DNA of 12,509 bases, from assembly GCA_965369815.1 (NCBI GenBank), contig CBDUQS010000037.1:1-12509 (forward strand), in the 5' to 3' direction. Below, in pieces: positions 7,135 to 12,509 of this stretch (within the stretch, counting starts at the first letter, position 1; each line of letters opens with the position of its first letter). The notes under the pieces were generated by a model. That model saw only the letters and a program-made list of their open reading frames with translations, was not told the origin of the DNA and searched no databases. Made by a program: the position numbers and the translations under genes. This stretch comes from DAOWGG01 sp965369815 (GTDB taxonomy: Bacteria > Patescibacteriota > Gracilibacteria > UM-FILTER-43-11).

Positions 7135-7163
7135 GTCCCCCTACATCTTTCGATGTGGGGGAC
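7135..7163 (-). terminator. GAAA-capped hairpin between lipoprotein gene and ftsK
   Basis: On the minus strand, gtccccc and acatc pair with gatgt and gggggac around a GAAA tetraloop, with one bulged A (base 7142 on the plus strand), giving a 12-bp stem. It lies 23 bases after the lipoprotein stop and about 12 bases before the ftsK -35 box. No T run follows (the next bases are ttggctata), so it would be a weak intrinsic terminator, a 3'-end stabiliser, or another palindromic repeat. In the plus direction a T7 run (7174-7180) follows after ten bases, which is too distant for a standard terminator. Confidence 0.55.
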
Positions 7164-7185
7164 GGTGGTGGCTGTTTTTTTCCTT

Positions 7186-7569
7186 TCATTCATCAGAGGG
7201 AGCGAAGTCAGCGTGAACCCGAAGGATAGTACCACGAGCGACGTTGAGAGGTTCAACTACCGGAGCTGGCTTGTAGCCATCGGGAATCCCGAACTCCAAG
7301 GCGTAGTTTCCTGGACTGAACGGGAGGCAATATCCCTGCCCCATTCCATCATCACGCGTCTTGCCACTGAGGACGAATGCATCATCCTGGCGATCATAGA
7401 TCCAGAACTGGACGCCAGCGGGGTCACTGGAGGGGCAGATCTTCCCAATGAGGAAGTTTTCCGTGCCGTCCACGTGGTAGGTTTCCTCGTTGATGGTTAT
7501 GGGCGATTCATCGCTTCCGCCACAGCCAATGAGGCCGAGCATGACGATGAGACTAACGATGATACGCAT
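7186..7569 (-). CDS. Small secreted lipoprotein, unknown function, atypical composition
   Basis: This 127-residue protein has a lipoprotein signal peptide: MR, hydrophobic core, then lipobox LGLIGC with the acylated Cys at 16, followed by GGSDES. The mature domain is small and looks all-beta, with two further cysteines (C45, C81) that could pair and the segment CLPFSPGNYALEFGIPDGYKPAP (81-103). The pattern recalls carboxypeptidase-regulatory or SpaA-like beta sandwiches (GNYxLE), but I would not assign one. The start at ATG 7567-7569 is backed by GAAGGGA six bases upstream. Base use differs from the neighbours: hand-counted 60-base samples give 53% and 58% GC here, against 32% in ftsK and 42% in the AI-2E gene. 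It alone uses a TGA stop. An open frame on the opposite strand (7096-7617) is a by-product of this composition. Acquisition from another genome is possible. Confidence 0.8.
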   Translation of the reverse strand: MRIIVSLIVMLGLIGCGGSDESPITINEETYHVDGTENFLIGKICPSSDPAGVQFWIYDRQDDAFVLSGKTRDDGMGQGYCLPFSPGNYALEFGIPDGYKPAPVVEPLNVARGTILRVHADFAPSDE

Positions 7570-7575
7570 GGTGTA

Positions 7576-7582
7576 TCCCTTC
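7576..7582 (-). promoter_or_regulatory. Shine-Dalgarno-like site of the lipoprotein gene
   Basis: GAAGGGA lies six bases before the ATG at 7569 on the minus strand. It is the only recognisable ribosome binding site before any of the starts visible in this window, and it fixes the start codon. Confidence 0.5.
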
Positions 7583-7593
7583 TCTCTTTCGAG

Positions 7594-7617
7594 ATTGTTG
7601 AATTGTTGGATTGTTGA
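7594..7617 (-). repeat. Three tandem 8-bp repeats in the lipoprotein leader
   Basis: On the minus strand the units are TCAACAAT, CCAACAAT and TCAACAAT (7610-7617, 7602-7609, 7594-7601). The three are identical except for the first base of the middle unit. They lie in the 5' untranslated region, 25-48 bases before the ATG. They could bind a regulator, vary in copy number, or keep the leader unstructured near the ribosome site. Confidence 0.7.
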
Positions 7618-7641
7618 AAACAGCCGATCTTTGTAAAAGAC

Positions 7642-7659
7642 ATCAAGCCGAAGCCTGAT
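7642..7659 (-). promoter_or_regulatory. UUCG-capped hairpin in the lipoprotein leader
   Basis: On the minus strand ATCAGGC-TTCG-GCTTGAT forms a 7-bp stem (one G-U pair) closed by the very stable UUCG tetraloop. It lies about 15 bases into the predicted leader RNA. Only a short T4 stretch follows shortly after, so it looks more like a 5'-end stabiliser or regulator site than a terminator. Confidence 0.5.
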
Positions 7660-7681
7660 CCTTTAGTAACAAAAGGTTGTT

Positions 7682-7710
7682 ATCTTAGTATAAAAATGAT
7701 GTTTTGTCAA
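7682..7710 (-). promoter_or_regulatory. Promoter of the lipoprotein gene
   Basis: On the minus strand TTGACA (7705-7710, perfect -35) is followed by a 17-bp spacer and TAAGAT (7682-7687, four of six for the -10). The start would be near 7675, giving a leader of about 105 nt before the ATG, far longer than other leaders here. An inverted repeat aacaa-aagg-ttgtt (7668-7681) covers the start site and could be an operator. Confidence 0.65.
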
Positions 7711-7735
7711 CCACTTTGAATACACCGCACCTCAG

Positions 7736-7883
7736 CTTGTCATCCTGAATTTATTTCAGGATCCATCTAATTCTCTAAAAAACCAACATGCTTAATTGGA
7801 TGATTAGGTGGAAAAGGCATGGTTGTATAGATACCACCATTTCTTAGCCTCCCTGGATCCTGAAATAAATTCAGGATGACAAG
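7736..7883. repeat. REPIN/MITE-like element with perfect 30-bp inverted repeats
   Basis: The arms at 7736-7765 and 7854-7883 are exact reverse complements over 30 bp and stop matching precisely at both ends. Each arm contains a palindrome, atcctgaa/ttcaggat around a 5-base centre (7742-7762 and 7857-7877). The 88-bp spacer has no ORF but shows weaker mirrored segments (ggtgg/ccacc and a catgc/gcatg pair). Two inverted palindromes around a spacer is the architecture of REPINs and MITEs. No flanking target-site duplication is visible. It fills most of the gap between the lipoprotein promoter and the AI-2E gene, and its right palindrome could end AI-2E transcripts. Confidence 0.88.
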
Positions 7884-7908
7884 GAGTATTTAGATTAATA
7901 AGGTAGAG

Positions 7909-9015
7909 CTATTTCCCTTTCACCTTCTTCTTCAGCACACTCTTATATTCCAATGAATATATATGAAGAAAGGCTAAGGTGAGCGTTAGTACGAATGGGC
8001 CGAACAAGAGTCCTTTCATTCCAAAAGCGAATGCTCCACCCAACAATACTAGTAGTACTGCTAAAGGATGTAGAGCGGTTGATGAGCCAATAAGATAAGG
8101 CTTGATGATGTTGTCTGCCATTCCGACGACCAATACTCCCCAGCCGAGCAAAAGTAAGGCGGTGAGCCACTGTCCGCCAAAAGCGAATGCAATGACGACT
8201 GGTACCCATACAATCGAGGTTCCGATGTAAGGAAGCGGTGAAAGCAGGGCGGCAACAGCTCCCCAGAACGCCGCATTATTAACCCCTGCTGTATAAAGTG
8301 CGATTCCTACCAAGAACCCCTGAATAAGGGCTGCTCCAAAAATCCCATAAATAATCCCATGACTCAGGTGATAGAGTTTTTTAAATAATTCTTTTTGATA
8401 GTTTTCTGAAAGCGGCATAATCGATTTGAGATATTCGATCAATCGATCGCCATCTCGAAGAAAATAAAACATGGCCAATAAAAATACGATTACATGAACA
8501 ATGAATAGTGATAGGTTTTTAAGAATATTGGTGGTTTGACCGAGAACAACAGCGCCGATCTTTCCCACGAAATCTTTGGCGGTTAGAATAATGTCGGATG
8601 GAGTGATAGGAGCGTATTCACTGATTCGCTCTGTCCATTCTTTAATAAAACCTTTTTGTAAAAGTGATGGGATTAACTGGATGTCTTTTTCTGTCATCAC
8701 ATTGATTCGCTGGCTCACCACTGTGTAGGCGTCGGTCGCTTCATCGGCTACTAAAAAGAACAATAAAGTGAGTGGAGCAATGATCATCGTTGCGACTAGA
8801 ATCATCGAGATGAGCGTGGAAATACTTGAGGGGAATCGAAGTTTTTTATGAAGCAATTTATGAACGGGATAAACACCTGTTACGATCACTGCTGCTATTA
8901 ATAGTGTCCCTATAAAGGAGGAAACGAACATCATTAAGACAACTAGCAATAAAACTAAGATTCCTAAAAGAAAGTATTTTTGAATATCGACGATATTATT
9001 GTTTTTTATAGCCAT
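7909..9015 (-). CDS. AI-2E family membrane transporter
   Basis: This 368-residue polytopic inner-membrane protein belongs to the AI-2E (PerM/TqsA, formerly UPF0118) family. It shows an N-terminal pair of helices (about 12-32 and 34-50), one near 64-90, a less hydrophobic segment (about 92-160), then helices at about 165-187, 220-243, 248-280, 283-300 and 316-350. Diagnostic late blocks are ALLSPLPYIGTSIVWVPV (256-273), DNIIKPYLIG (301-310) and FGMKGLLFGPFVLTL (331-345). Described members export autoinducer-2 or act as Na+(Li+)/H+ antiporters, so the substrate cannot be read from sequence; no other quorum-sensing gene is present. It starts nine bases after the P-type ATPase stop, on the same strand and without a Shine-Dalgarno sequence, so it is probably translated from the ATPase transcript. 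The stop is TAG. Confidence 0.92.
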   Translation of the reverse strand: MAIKNNNIVDIQKYFLLGILVLLLVVLMMFVSSFIGTLLIAAVIVTGVYPVHKLLHKKLRFPSSISTLISMILVATMIIAPLTLLFFLVADEATDAYTVVSQRINVMTEKDIQLIPSLLQKGFIKEWTERISEYAPITPSDIILTAKDFVGKIGAVVLGQTTNILKNLSLFIVHVIVFLLAMFYFLRDGDRLIEYLKSIMPLSENYQKELFKKLYHLSHGIIYGIFGAALIQGFLVGIALYTAGVNNAAFWGAVAALLSPLPYIGTSIVWVPVVIAFAFGGQWLTALLLLGWGVLVVGMADNIIKPYLIGSSTALHPLAVLLVLLGGAFAFGMKGLLFGPFVLTLTLAFLHIYSLEYKSVLKKKVKGK

Positions 9016-9024
9016 AGTGATTGA

Positions 9025-11781
9025 TTATTTTTGACGTACTAATAATAGCACTTTGCGCGCTTCCTGCCAGAACAAGAACACCAGCATACCAGCGATTGGG
9101 TACATCCACTGGGACAATGTGAGGCGATCGAACCCAAACCATATTGCCACTTGAGGTGGATAAATAAGGATCATCACTGCAAGGATTGAAATGAGGAATG
9201 AGCCCCACAACATTTTATTCGTGAAGAGATAACTGGTGAAAATCGTTTGTTCCGTTCGACGTGAAAGAATGTTGATGTATTGGCATAAAATAATTCCACA
9301 GTACGCCGCCGCACGACCTGATTCGACAGACGCCCCACCAACATGATAAACCATTACGAAGCTAAAGAATCCTGCCGCCCCCATCCAAAAGCCGTAAAAT
9401 ATGAGGTTCATCAGGCTTTTTTTGTTGATGATGTGTTCCTTTAAATCACGAGGAGGTTCTTTTAAAATATGGGCTTCTGGTGGATCGAAAGTGAGTGCTG
9501 TTAGTGGGAGCATTTCACCGATTAGATCGACGGCCAGAATTTGGACAGCGGTGATGGGTACTGGCAGACCAAAGGCGACACCAACAAAGCCCAGAAGAAC
9601 ACAGGAGAGCTCTCCGTTGTTGGATGTGATGGACGCCATGATTGTTTTTTTGAGATTCTTGAAAATAGTTCTCCCTTCTTTAATCGCCGCCGTGAGCGTT
9701 CGGAAGTTGTCGTCGAGCAGTACAATTTCAGCGGCTTCCTTGGCAACCTCGGAGCCCATCTTTCCCATCGCCACACCGATGTCAGATTTTTTAAGACTGA
9801 GCGTGTCATTCACTCCATCGCCCGTTACCGCGACGACCTGCCCCTCTTCTTTAAGGAGTGTGACAATGCGAAATTTGTCTTCGGGTGACACTCGTGAAAA
9901 CACCACCGATCGGGCCTCAAGGATTTTTTTCAGTTTTGAATCTGTCATGCGTTTGATCTGATCTCCCGTGTATACATCCATTCCATCGCCATTTTTATGC
10001 ATACCAATTTGCTCTGCAATCGCCTTGGCGGTGACGGCGTTATCGCCTGTGATCATCATGATGCGAATGTGTGCCTCGTAAGTGGTTTTAATTGCTTCTT
10101 TTACTCCGATTCGCGGAGGATCCATCATGGTAACAAAGCCCGCAAAAACAAACTTTTTCTCTGTAGATTTGATTGAAAAAGACTTGGTCGATTTTGGGAA
10201 ATCTCGGTAAGCCAGTGCAATAACACGAAGTGCCTTGCCTGCAAATTCATCTCCTTTTTTTAGAATTGCCTTCCTCTCCTCATTCGTCATCTCGGTTACT
10301 TCGCCAAAATGGATAATGTGTGTACAGCATGAGAGAACGCTTTCTAGCCCCCCCTTCATATATCCTATGGTTTTCCCATTGTGATTTCGAATAGTCGTCA
10401 TCCTTTTTCGATTACTGTCGAACGGTAGCTCCTGAATTAATGGGAAACGCTTTTCTAAATCATTTGGTTTTAGACCGGCCTTTATCGCCAACGGTGTAAA
10501 TGCTGCCTCGGTCGGATCTCCAATGGCATACCATCCACGGTGATCGCGATCAGGAGGATTCACCCTTCCATTGGATGCCAAAAAACCGTTCTGGAAAAAT
10601 TGTTTTATCTTACTAATAGTACTGGCTGTAACCTTTTTTCCATCTTCGGTAATGGAGCCCTTTGGCTCATAACCATCCCCCGATACATCTAACACTCTGC
10701 CCGTGATGTAGCAGTGCTGAATGGTCATTTCGTTTTTGGTGAGCGTCCCGGTTTTATCACTGCAAATCACCATCGTGGAGCCAAGCGTTTCAACTGCCGA
10801 TAATTTTCGAACGACCGCCTTTCGTTTCGCCATACGACCGACCCCCAAACTGAGCGCGACCGATACCTGAGCGGGCAGCCCTTGCGGGACCGACGCAGCG
10901 GCGACTCCGATTGCGAAGAGGAGGCTGAGCTGAATGGTCATTTTTATACTGTCTGCGTTTCCCGTGTTTAAAAGAAAATTGAGTAAGAATAAGGTAACTG
11001 CAATGACCCCAGCGATTTTGGTCAGCATCTTGGCGAGCACATTCATTTCCTTTTGAAGCGGAGATAAGTCGTGCTCGATCGTTGAACTGGCTTTGGCAAT
11101 ACGACCAATTTCTGTGTACATCCCTGTTCCGTAAACCACTCCGTATGCATTCCCTTTGGCGACTGTAATACCTAAGAAGACGAGGTTGTCTTGATTGCTG
11201 ACGGTGGTTTCTTTTTTAATAACCAGATCAGCAAATTTCTCTTGAGGAACGGATTCTCCCGTGAGAATAAAATCGTTGGTTGAAAAATTAGTGGTTTCGA
11301 TCAAGCGGATGTCCGCTGGCACCGCACTTCCCTCTTCTAAAAAAATGAGATCCCCTGGCACCAATTGGTCTTGGCTTATCTCACGTCGCTGTCCATCGCG
11401 GATGACGGTGGCTTTGGATTGAATGATTTTTTTGAGGGATTCTAAAATTTTCTCTGCTTTGAATTCCTGATAAAACCCAATGATCGCGTTCACCAATACA
11501 ATCACTAAAAGAATCGTTCCTCCTCGGAAGTCACCCAGATAGTAAGCTAAAAAAGCCGCCACAATTAAAACGATGATCATTAGATCTTTGAATTGATCTA
11601 GGAATTTGAAAAACGGATGACGTTTTTTACCTTCTTCTAATTTATTGGGGCCGTATTTCTGCAATCGACGTTCCGCTTCACGCTCCGAAAGCCCCACCTT
11701 CGCATCGGTTTTGAGGGTTTTTACCGCTTCATCAACGGGGATTTGATAGAAGAATTCTTGATGGCCTTTTTTGTTTTTCAT
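9025..11781 (-). CDS. Type II P-type cation-transporting ATPase
   Basis: This 918-residue ATP-driven cation pump is full length for the type II (Ca2+ or Na+/K+-like) group. It has an N-terminal cation-ATPase domain (about 9-75), actuator TGES (174-177), phosphorylation site SDKTGTLTKNEMT with Asp342, nucleotide-binding K476 in MKGG, DPPR (554-557), TGDN (578-581) and hinge TGDGVND (653-659), then six C-terminal helices. The ion-site helices differ from SERCA: TM4 reads VPQGLPA with Gln300 where Glu309 is usual; TM5 keeps Asn721 and Glu724 (SERCA N768, E771); TM6 reads VDLIGEMLPL, giving Asp752, Gly755 and Glu756 at SERCA N796, T799 and D800. TM6 and the CQYINIL segment (833-839) look closer to Na+/K+-ATPase. 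The ion is therefore uncertain. The start ATG at 11779-11781 has no Shine-Dalgarno sequence; an extended -10 lies 19 bases upstream. Stop is TAA. Confidence 0.95.
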   Translation of the reverse strand: MKNKKGHQEFFYQIPVDEAVKTLKTDAKVGLSEREAERRLQKYGPNKLEEGKKRHPFFKFLDQFKDLMIIVLIVAAFLAYYLGDFRGGTILLVIVLVNAIIGFYQEFKAEKILESLKKIIQSKATVIRDGQRREISQDQLVPGDLIFLEEGSAVPADIRLIETTNFSTNDFILTGESVPQEKFADLVIKKETTVSNQDNLVFLGITVAKGNAYGVVYGTGMYTEIGRIAKASSTIEHDLSPLQKEMNVLAKMLTKIAGVIAVTLFLLNFLLNTGNADSIKMTIQLSLLFAIGVAAASVPQGLPAQVSVALSLGVGRMAKRKAVVRKLSAVETLGSTMVICSDKTGTLTKNEMTIQHCYITGRVLDVSGDGYEPKGSITEDGKKVTASTISKIKQFFQNGFLASNGRVNPPDRDHRGWYAIGDPTEAAFTPLAIKAGLKPNDLEKRFPLIQELPFDSNRKRMTTIRNHNGKTIGYMKGGLESVLSCCTHIIHFGEVTEMTNEERKAILKKGDEFAGKALRVIALAYRDFPKSTKSFSIKSTEKKFVFAGFVTMMDPPRIGVKEAIKTTYEAHIRIMMITGDNAVTAKAIAEQIGMHKNGDGMDVYTGDQIKRMTDSKLKKILEARSVVFSRVSPEDKFRIVTLLKEEGQVVAVTGDGVNDTLSLKKSDIGVAMGKMGSEVAKEAAEIVLLDDNFRTLTAAIKEGRTIFKNLKKTIMASITSNNGELSCVLLGFVGVAFGLPVPITAVQILAVDLIGEMLPLTALTFDPPEAHILKEPPRDLKEHIINKKSLMNLIFYGFWMGAAGFFSFVMVYHVGGASVESGRAAAYCGIILCQYINILSRRTEQTIFTSYLFTNKMLWGSFLISILAVMILIYPPQVAIWFGFDRLTLSQWMYPIAGMLVFLFWQEARKVLLLVRQK

Positions 11782-11800
11782 AGTTTTTGTTTACGAGTGA

Positions 11801-11809
11801 ATATTAGCA
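11801..11809 (-). promoter_or_regulatory. Extended -10 promoter of the ATPase/AI-2E operon
   Basis: On the minus strand TGC-TAATAT (11801-11809) is an extended -10 element. No convincing -35 box is present, as is common with this promoter type. The start would be near 11794, about 13 nt before the ATG. It lies directly downstream of the terminator of the preceding gene. Confidence 0.45.
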
Positions 11810-11824
11810 TATTGATTCAATAGG

Positions 11825-11860
11825 AAAAACCCTGAGCCGACCGAAATCGACTCAGGGTTC
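11825..11860 (-). terminator. Intrinsic terminator of the surface-protein gene
   Basis: On the minus strand aaccctgag (11851-11859) pairs perfectly over 9 bp with ctcagggtt (11828-11836). After one mismatch, three further inner pairs follow. A run of five T (the A's at 11825-11829) ends it. It lies 13 bases after the stop codon of the gene at 11873, separating that gene from the ATPase operon. This is the clearest intrinsic terminator in the window. Confidence 0.85.
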
Positions 11861-11872
11861 TAAAAGGCGGGG

Positions 11873-12509
11873 TTATTTTGATATGATTTTTCTTTGACGT
11901 CGATGAACTAATATGAGAATTCCACTAAGCAACCAAAGAAAAACTATTTGATTGGATGAATCGGCTGAGCAGCTACACCCACCCTCATCATAACAATCCG
12001 AATTGTTCACTACAGATAGGGTAACCGTATTTTCATAATCACCCACCTGGATTGCCACCTCTTGCGCACCGTCACAATCACAGCCAAACTCAAGGTTAAG
12101 TGAAAGGGAACAATTGACCCCATCACAATCAACCTCTGGCTCAAGCAAGGAAATGTTTTCGCTTTTTGGGCTAACTTTAATGTTCAATGGCTCGCCACTG
12201 CCTGTCGGCACAACGAATCCAAGAAGCAATTTTGCCGTTCCCGTTTCAGCTACATTTCCATTCACAGTCATGCTTGTGGCTCGAATTTTCTTCTGAGCGC
12301 CAGAGCCTTTTATGAGCCGATAATGTTCAAGTACTTCCACGAATTCTGACTCATAATCATCACGGAACAAGTTCCGGATGAAAACTTCAGAATCTGTTTT
12401 TAGATCCGACGAAGCGGTGATAAACCTTGCATTCACCACTGCCTGATCCAGATAGTTATTGTCAGCATACCGCTGAACTCCTCGGAGTATTTGGCCCTTT
12501 ACCTCGGGG
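11873..12509 (-). CDS. Surface protein with MYXO-CTERM-like C-terminal sorting tail (5' end outside window)
   Basis: The last 211 residues are visible. A GTG at 12437-12439 could be mistaken for a start, but the frame runs open to the window edge with protein-like sequence (GQILRGVQRYADNNYLDQA precedes it), so the gene is truncated by the window. Seven cysteines lie in the visible part (about residues 128, 133, 143, 145, 172, 178, 180), including the patterns CDxxxC, CDC and CSC. The middle part looks like beta-rich extracellular sequence. The C-terminus has CxDEGGCSCSADSS, a hydrophobic helix (about 186-202) and RRQRK (203-207). Such a Cys-helix-Arg tail is the form of the MYXO-CTERM family of protein-sorting signals, cut by a rhombosortase- or CPBP-type membrane protease. 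The stop is TAA, with a strong terminator after it. The function of the mature protein is not recognisable from this part. Confidence 0.82.
   Translation of the reverse strand, partial: PEVKGQILRGVQRYADNNYLDQAVVNARFITASSDLKTDSEVFIRNLFRDDYESEFVEVLEHYRLIKGSGAQKKIRATSMTVNGNVAETGTAKLLLGFVVPTGSGEPLNIKVSPKSENISLLEPEVDCDGVNCSLSLNLEFGCDCDGAQEVAIQVGDYENTVTLSVVNNSDCYDEGGCSCSADSSNQIVFLWLLSGILILVHRRQRKIISK

Larger units (their letters stand above)
7570..7908. other. Gene-free interval of about 340 bases
   Basis: Nothing protein-coding is supported here. Contents in order are the lipoprotein ribosome site and tandem repeats (7576-7617), leader hairpin (7642-7659), start-site inverted repeat (7668-7681), promoter (7682-7710), a plain stretch (7711-7735), the 148-bp inverted-repeat element (7736-7883) and 25 bases up to the AI-2E stop codon at 7909. 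Confidence 0.7.

Noticed and set aside
7071..7256. N-terminal extension of FtsK by 62 codons
   Set aside because: The added residues have no family similarity, cover the TTGTCA-17-TACAAT promoter and the GAAA hairpin, and would overlap the lipoprotein gene. The ATG at 7070 begins a typical basic FtsK N-terminus.
7096..7617. 173-codon open frame on the plus strand opposite the lipoprotein gene
   Set aside because: It starts inside the ftsK promoter and has no plausible start context. The minus-strand gene has a lipobox, promoter and ribosome site. The open antisense frame follows from the higher GC there.
7909..9015. Quorum-sensing role for the AI-2E gene
   Set aside because: The family name reflects a few members only. 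No luxS-like gene or sensor is present, and the operon partner is a cation pump.
9401..9961. 186-codon open frame on the plus strand within the ATPase gene
   Set aside because: It lies entirely antisense to conserved ATPase motifs (TGDGVND, TGDN), and its product is low-complexity, rich in S and R, with no recognisable domain.
12437..12439. GTG as start codon of the right-edge gene
   Set aside because: The frame stays open to the window edge with protein-like sequence, no ribosome site or promoter precedes the GTG, and a surface protein should have a signal peptide, which is absent here.
1..12509. UGA reassigned to glycine, as in Gracilibacteria and Absconditabacteria
   Set aside because: The long genes (ATPase, ftsK, tilS) read through with no in-frame TGA, while glycine uses normal GGN codons. 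TGA occurs only as the lipoprotein stop.

Overview
The window reads as a compact bacterial chromosome segment of moderate to low GC. It carries mostly housekeeping and envelope genes, with short gaps between genes and no plasmid, phage, CRISPR or RNA-gene signal that I can see. Genes read through in the standard bacterial code with no internal TGA, so UGA is not reassigned to glycine. Several features fit a lineage of the Patescibacteria/CPR type, perhaps near Peregrinibacteria: small exported proteins without clear relatives, almost no Shine-Dalgarno sequences, two probable leaderless genes, and dispersed intergenic palindromes. This placement is an inference and not secure; a retained purine gene (purH) means it is not one of the most reduced genomes.

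Layout, left to right. Positions 1-309 are the 3' end of purH (+). A 120-bp palindromic intergenic element (311-430) follows, then tilS (+, 452-1678), whose -10 box lies just right of the element. Next is a secreted fibronectin type III protein (+, 1718-2890) with a duplicated cysteine-pair module. It converges, with overlapping stop codons, on a four-helix membrane protein (-, 2887-3684). A divergent promoter region separates that gene from a small membrane-anchored coiled-coil protein (+, 3807-4181), which abuts rsmE (-, 4182-4895). The ftsK gene (-, 4908-7070) lies just upstream of rsmE, and the two probably form an operon.

Positions 7071-7908 are the least ordinary part. They hold a GNRA-capped hairpin, a small lipoprotein gene (-, 7186-7569) of visibly higher GC with the only Shine-Dalgarno-like site and the only TGA stop in the window, its roughly 105-nt leader behind a strong TTGACA promoter, and a 148-bp element bounded by a perfect 30-bp inverted repeat. 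Beyond it lies an operon, read leftward, of a type II P-type cation ATPase (9025-11781) followed by an AI-2E-family membrane protein (7909-9015). A clear intrinsic terminator (11825-11860) ends the last gene, a surface protein (11873 to the right edge, 5' end missing) with a cysteine-helix-arginine tail like the MYXO-CTERM sorting signal.

Functionally the region combines purine synthesis, tRNA and rRNA modification, chromosome segregation and cation transport with several uncharacterised envelope proteins. I do not see a multi-gene defence or mobile system. The best leads are the REPIN-like repeat elements, the leaderless promoters, the sorting-tag protein, the unusual ion-site residues of the ATPase, and the atypical lipoprotein gene with its structured leader.
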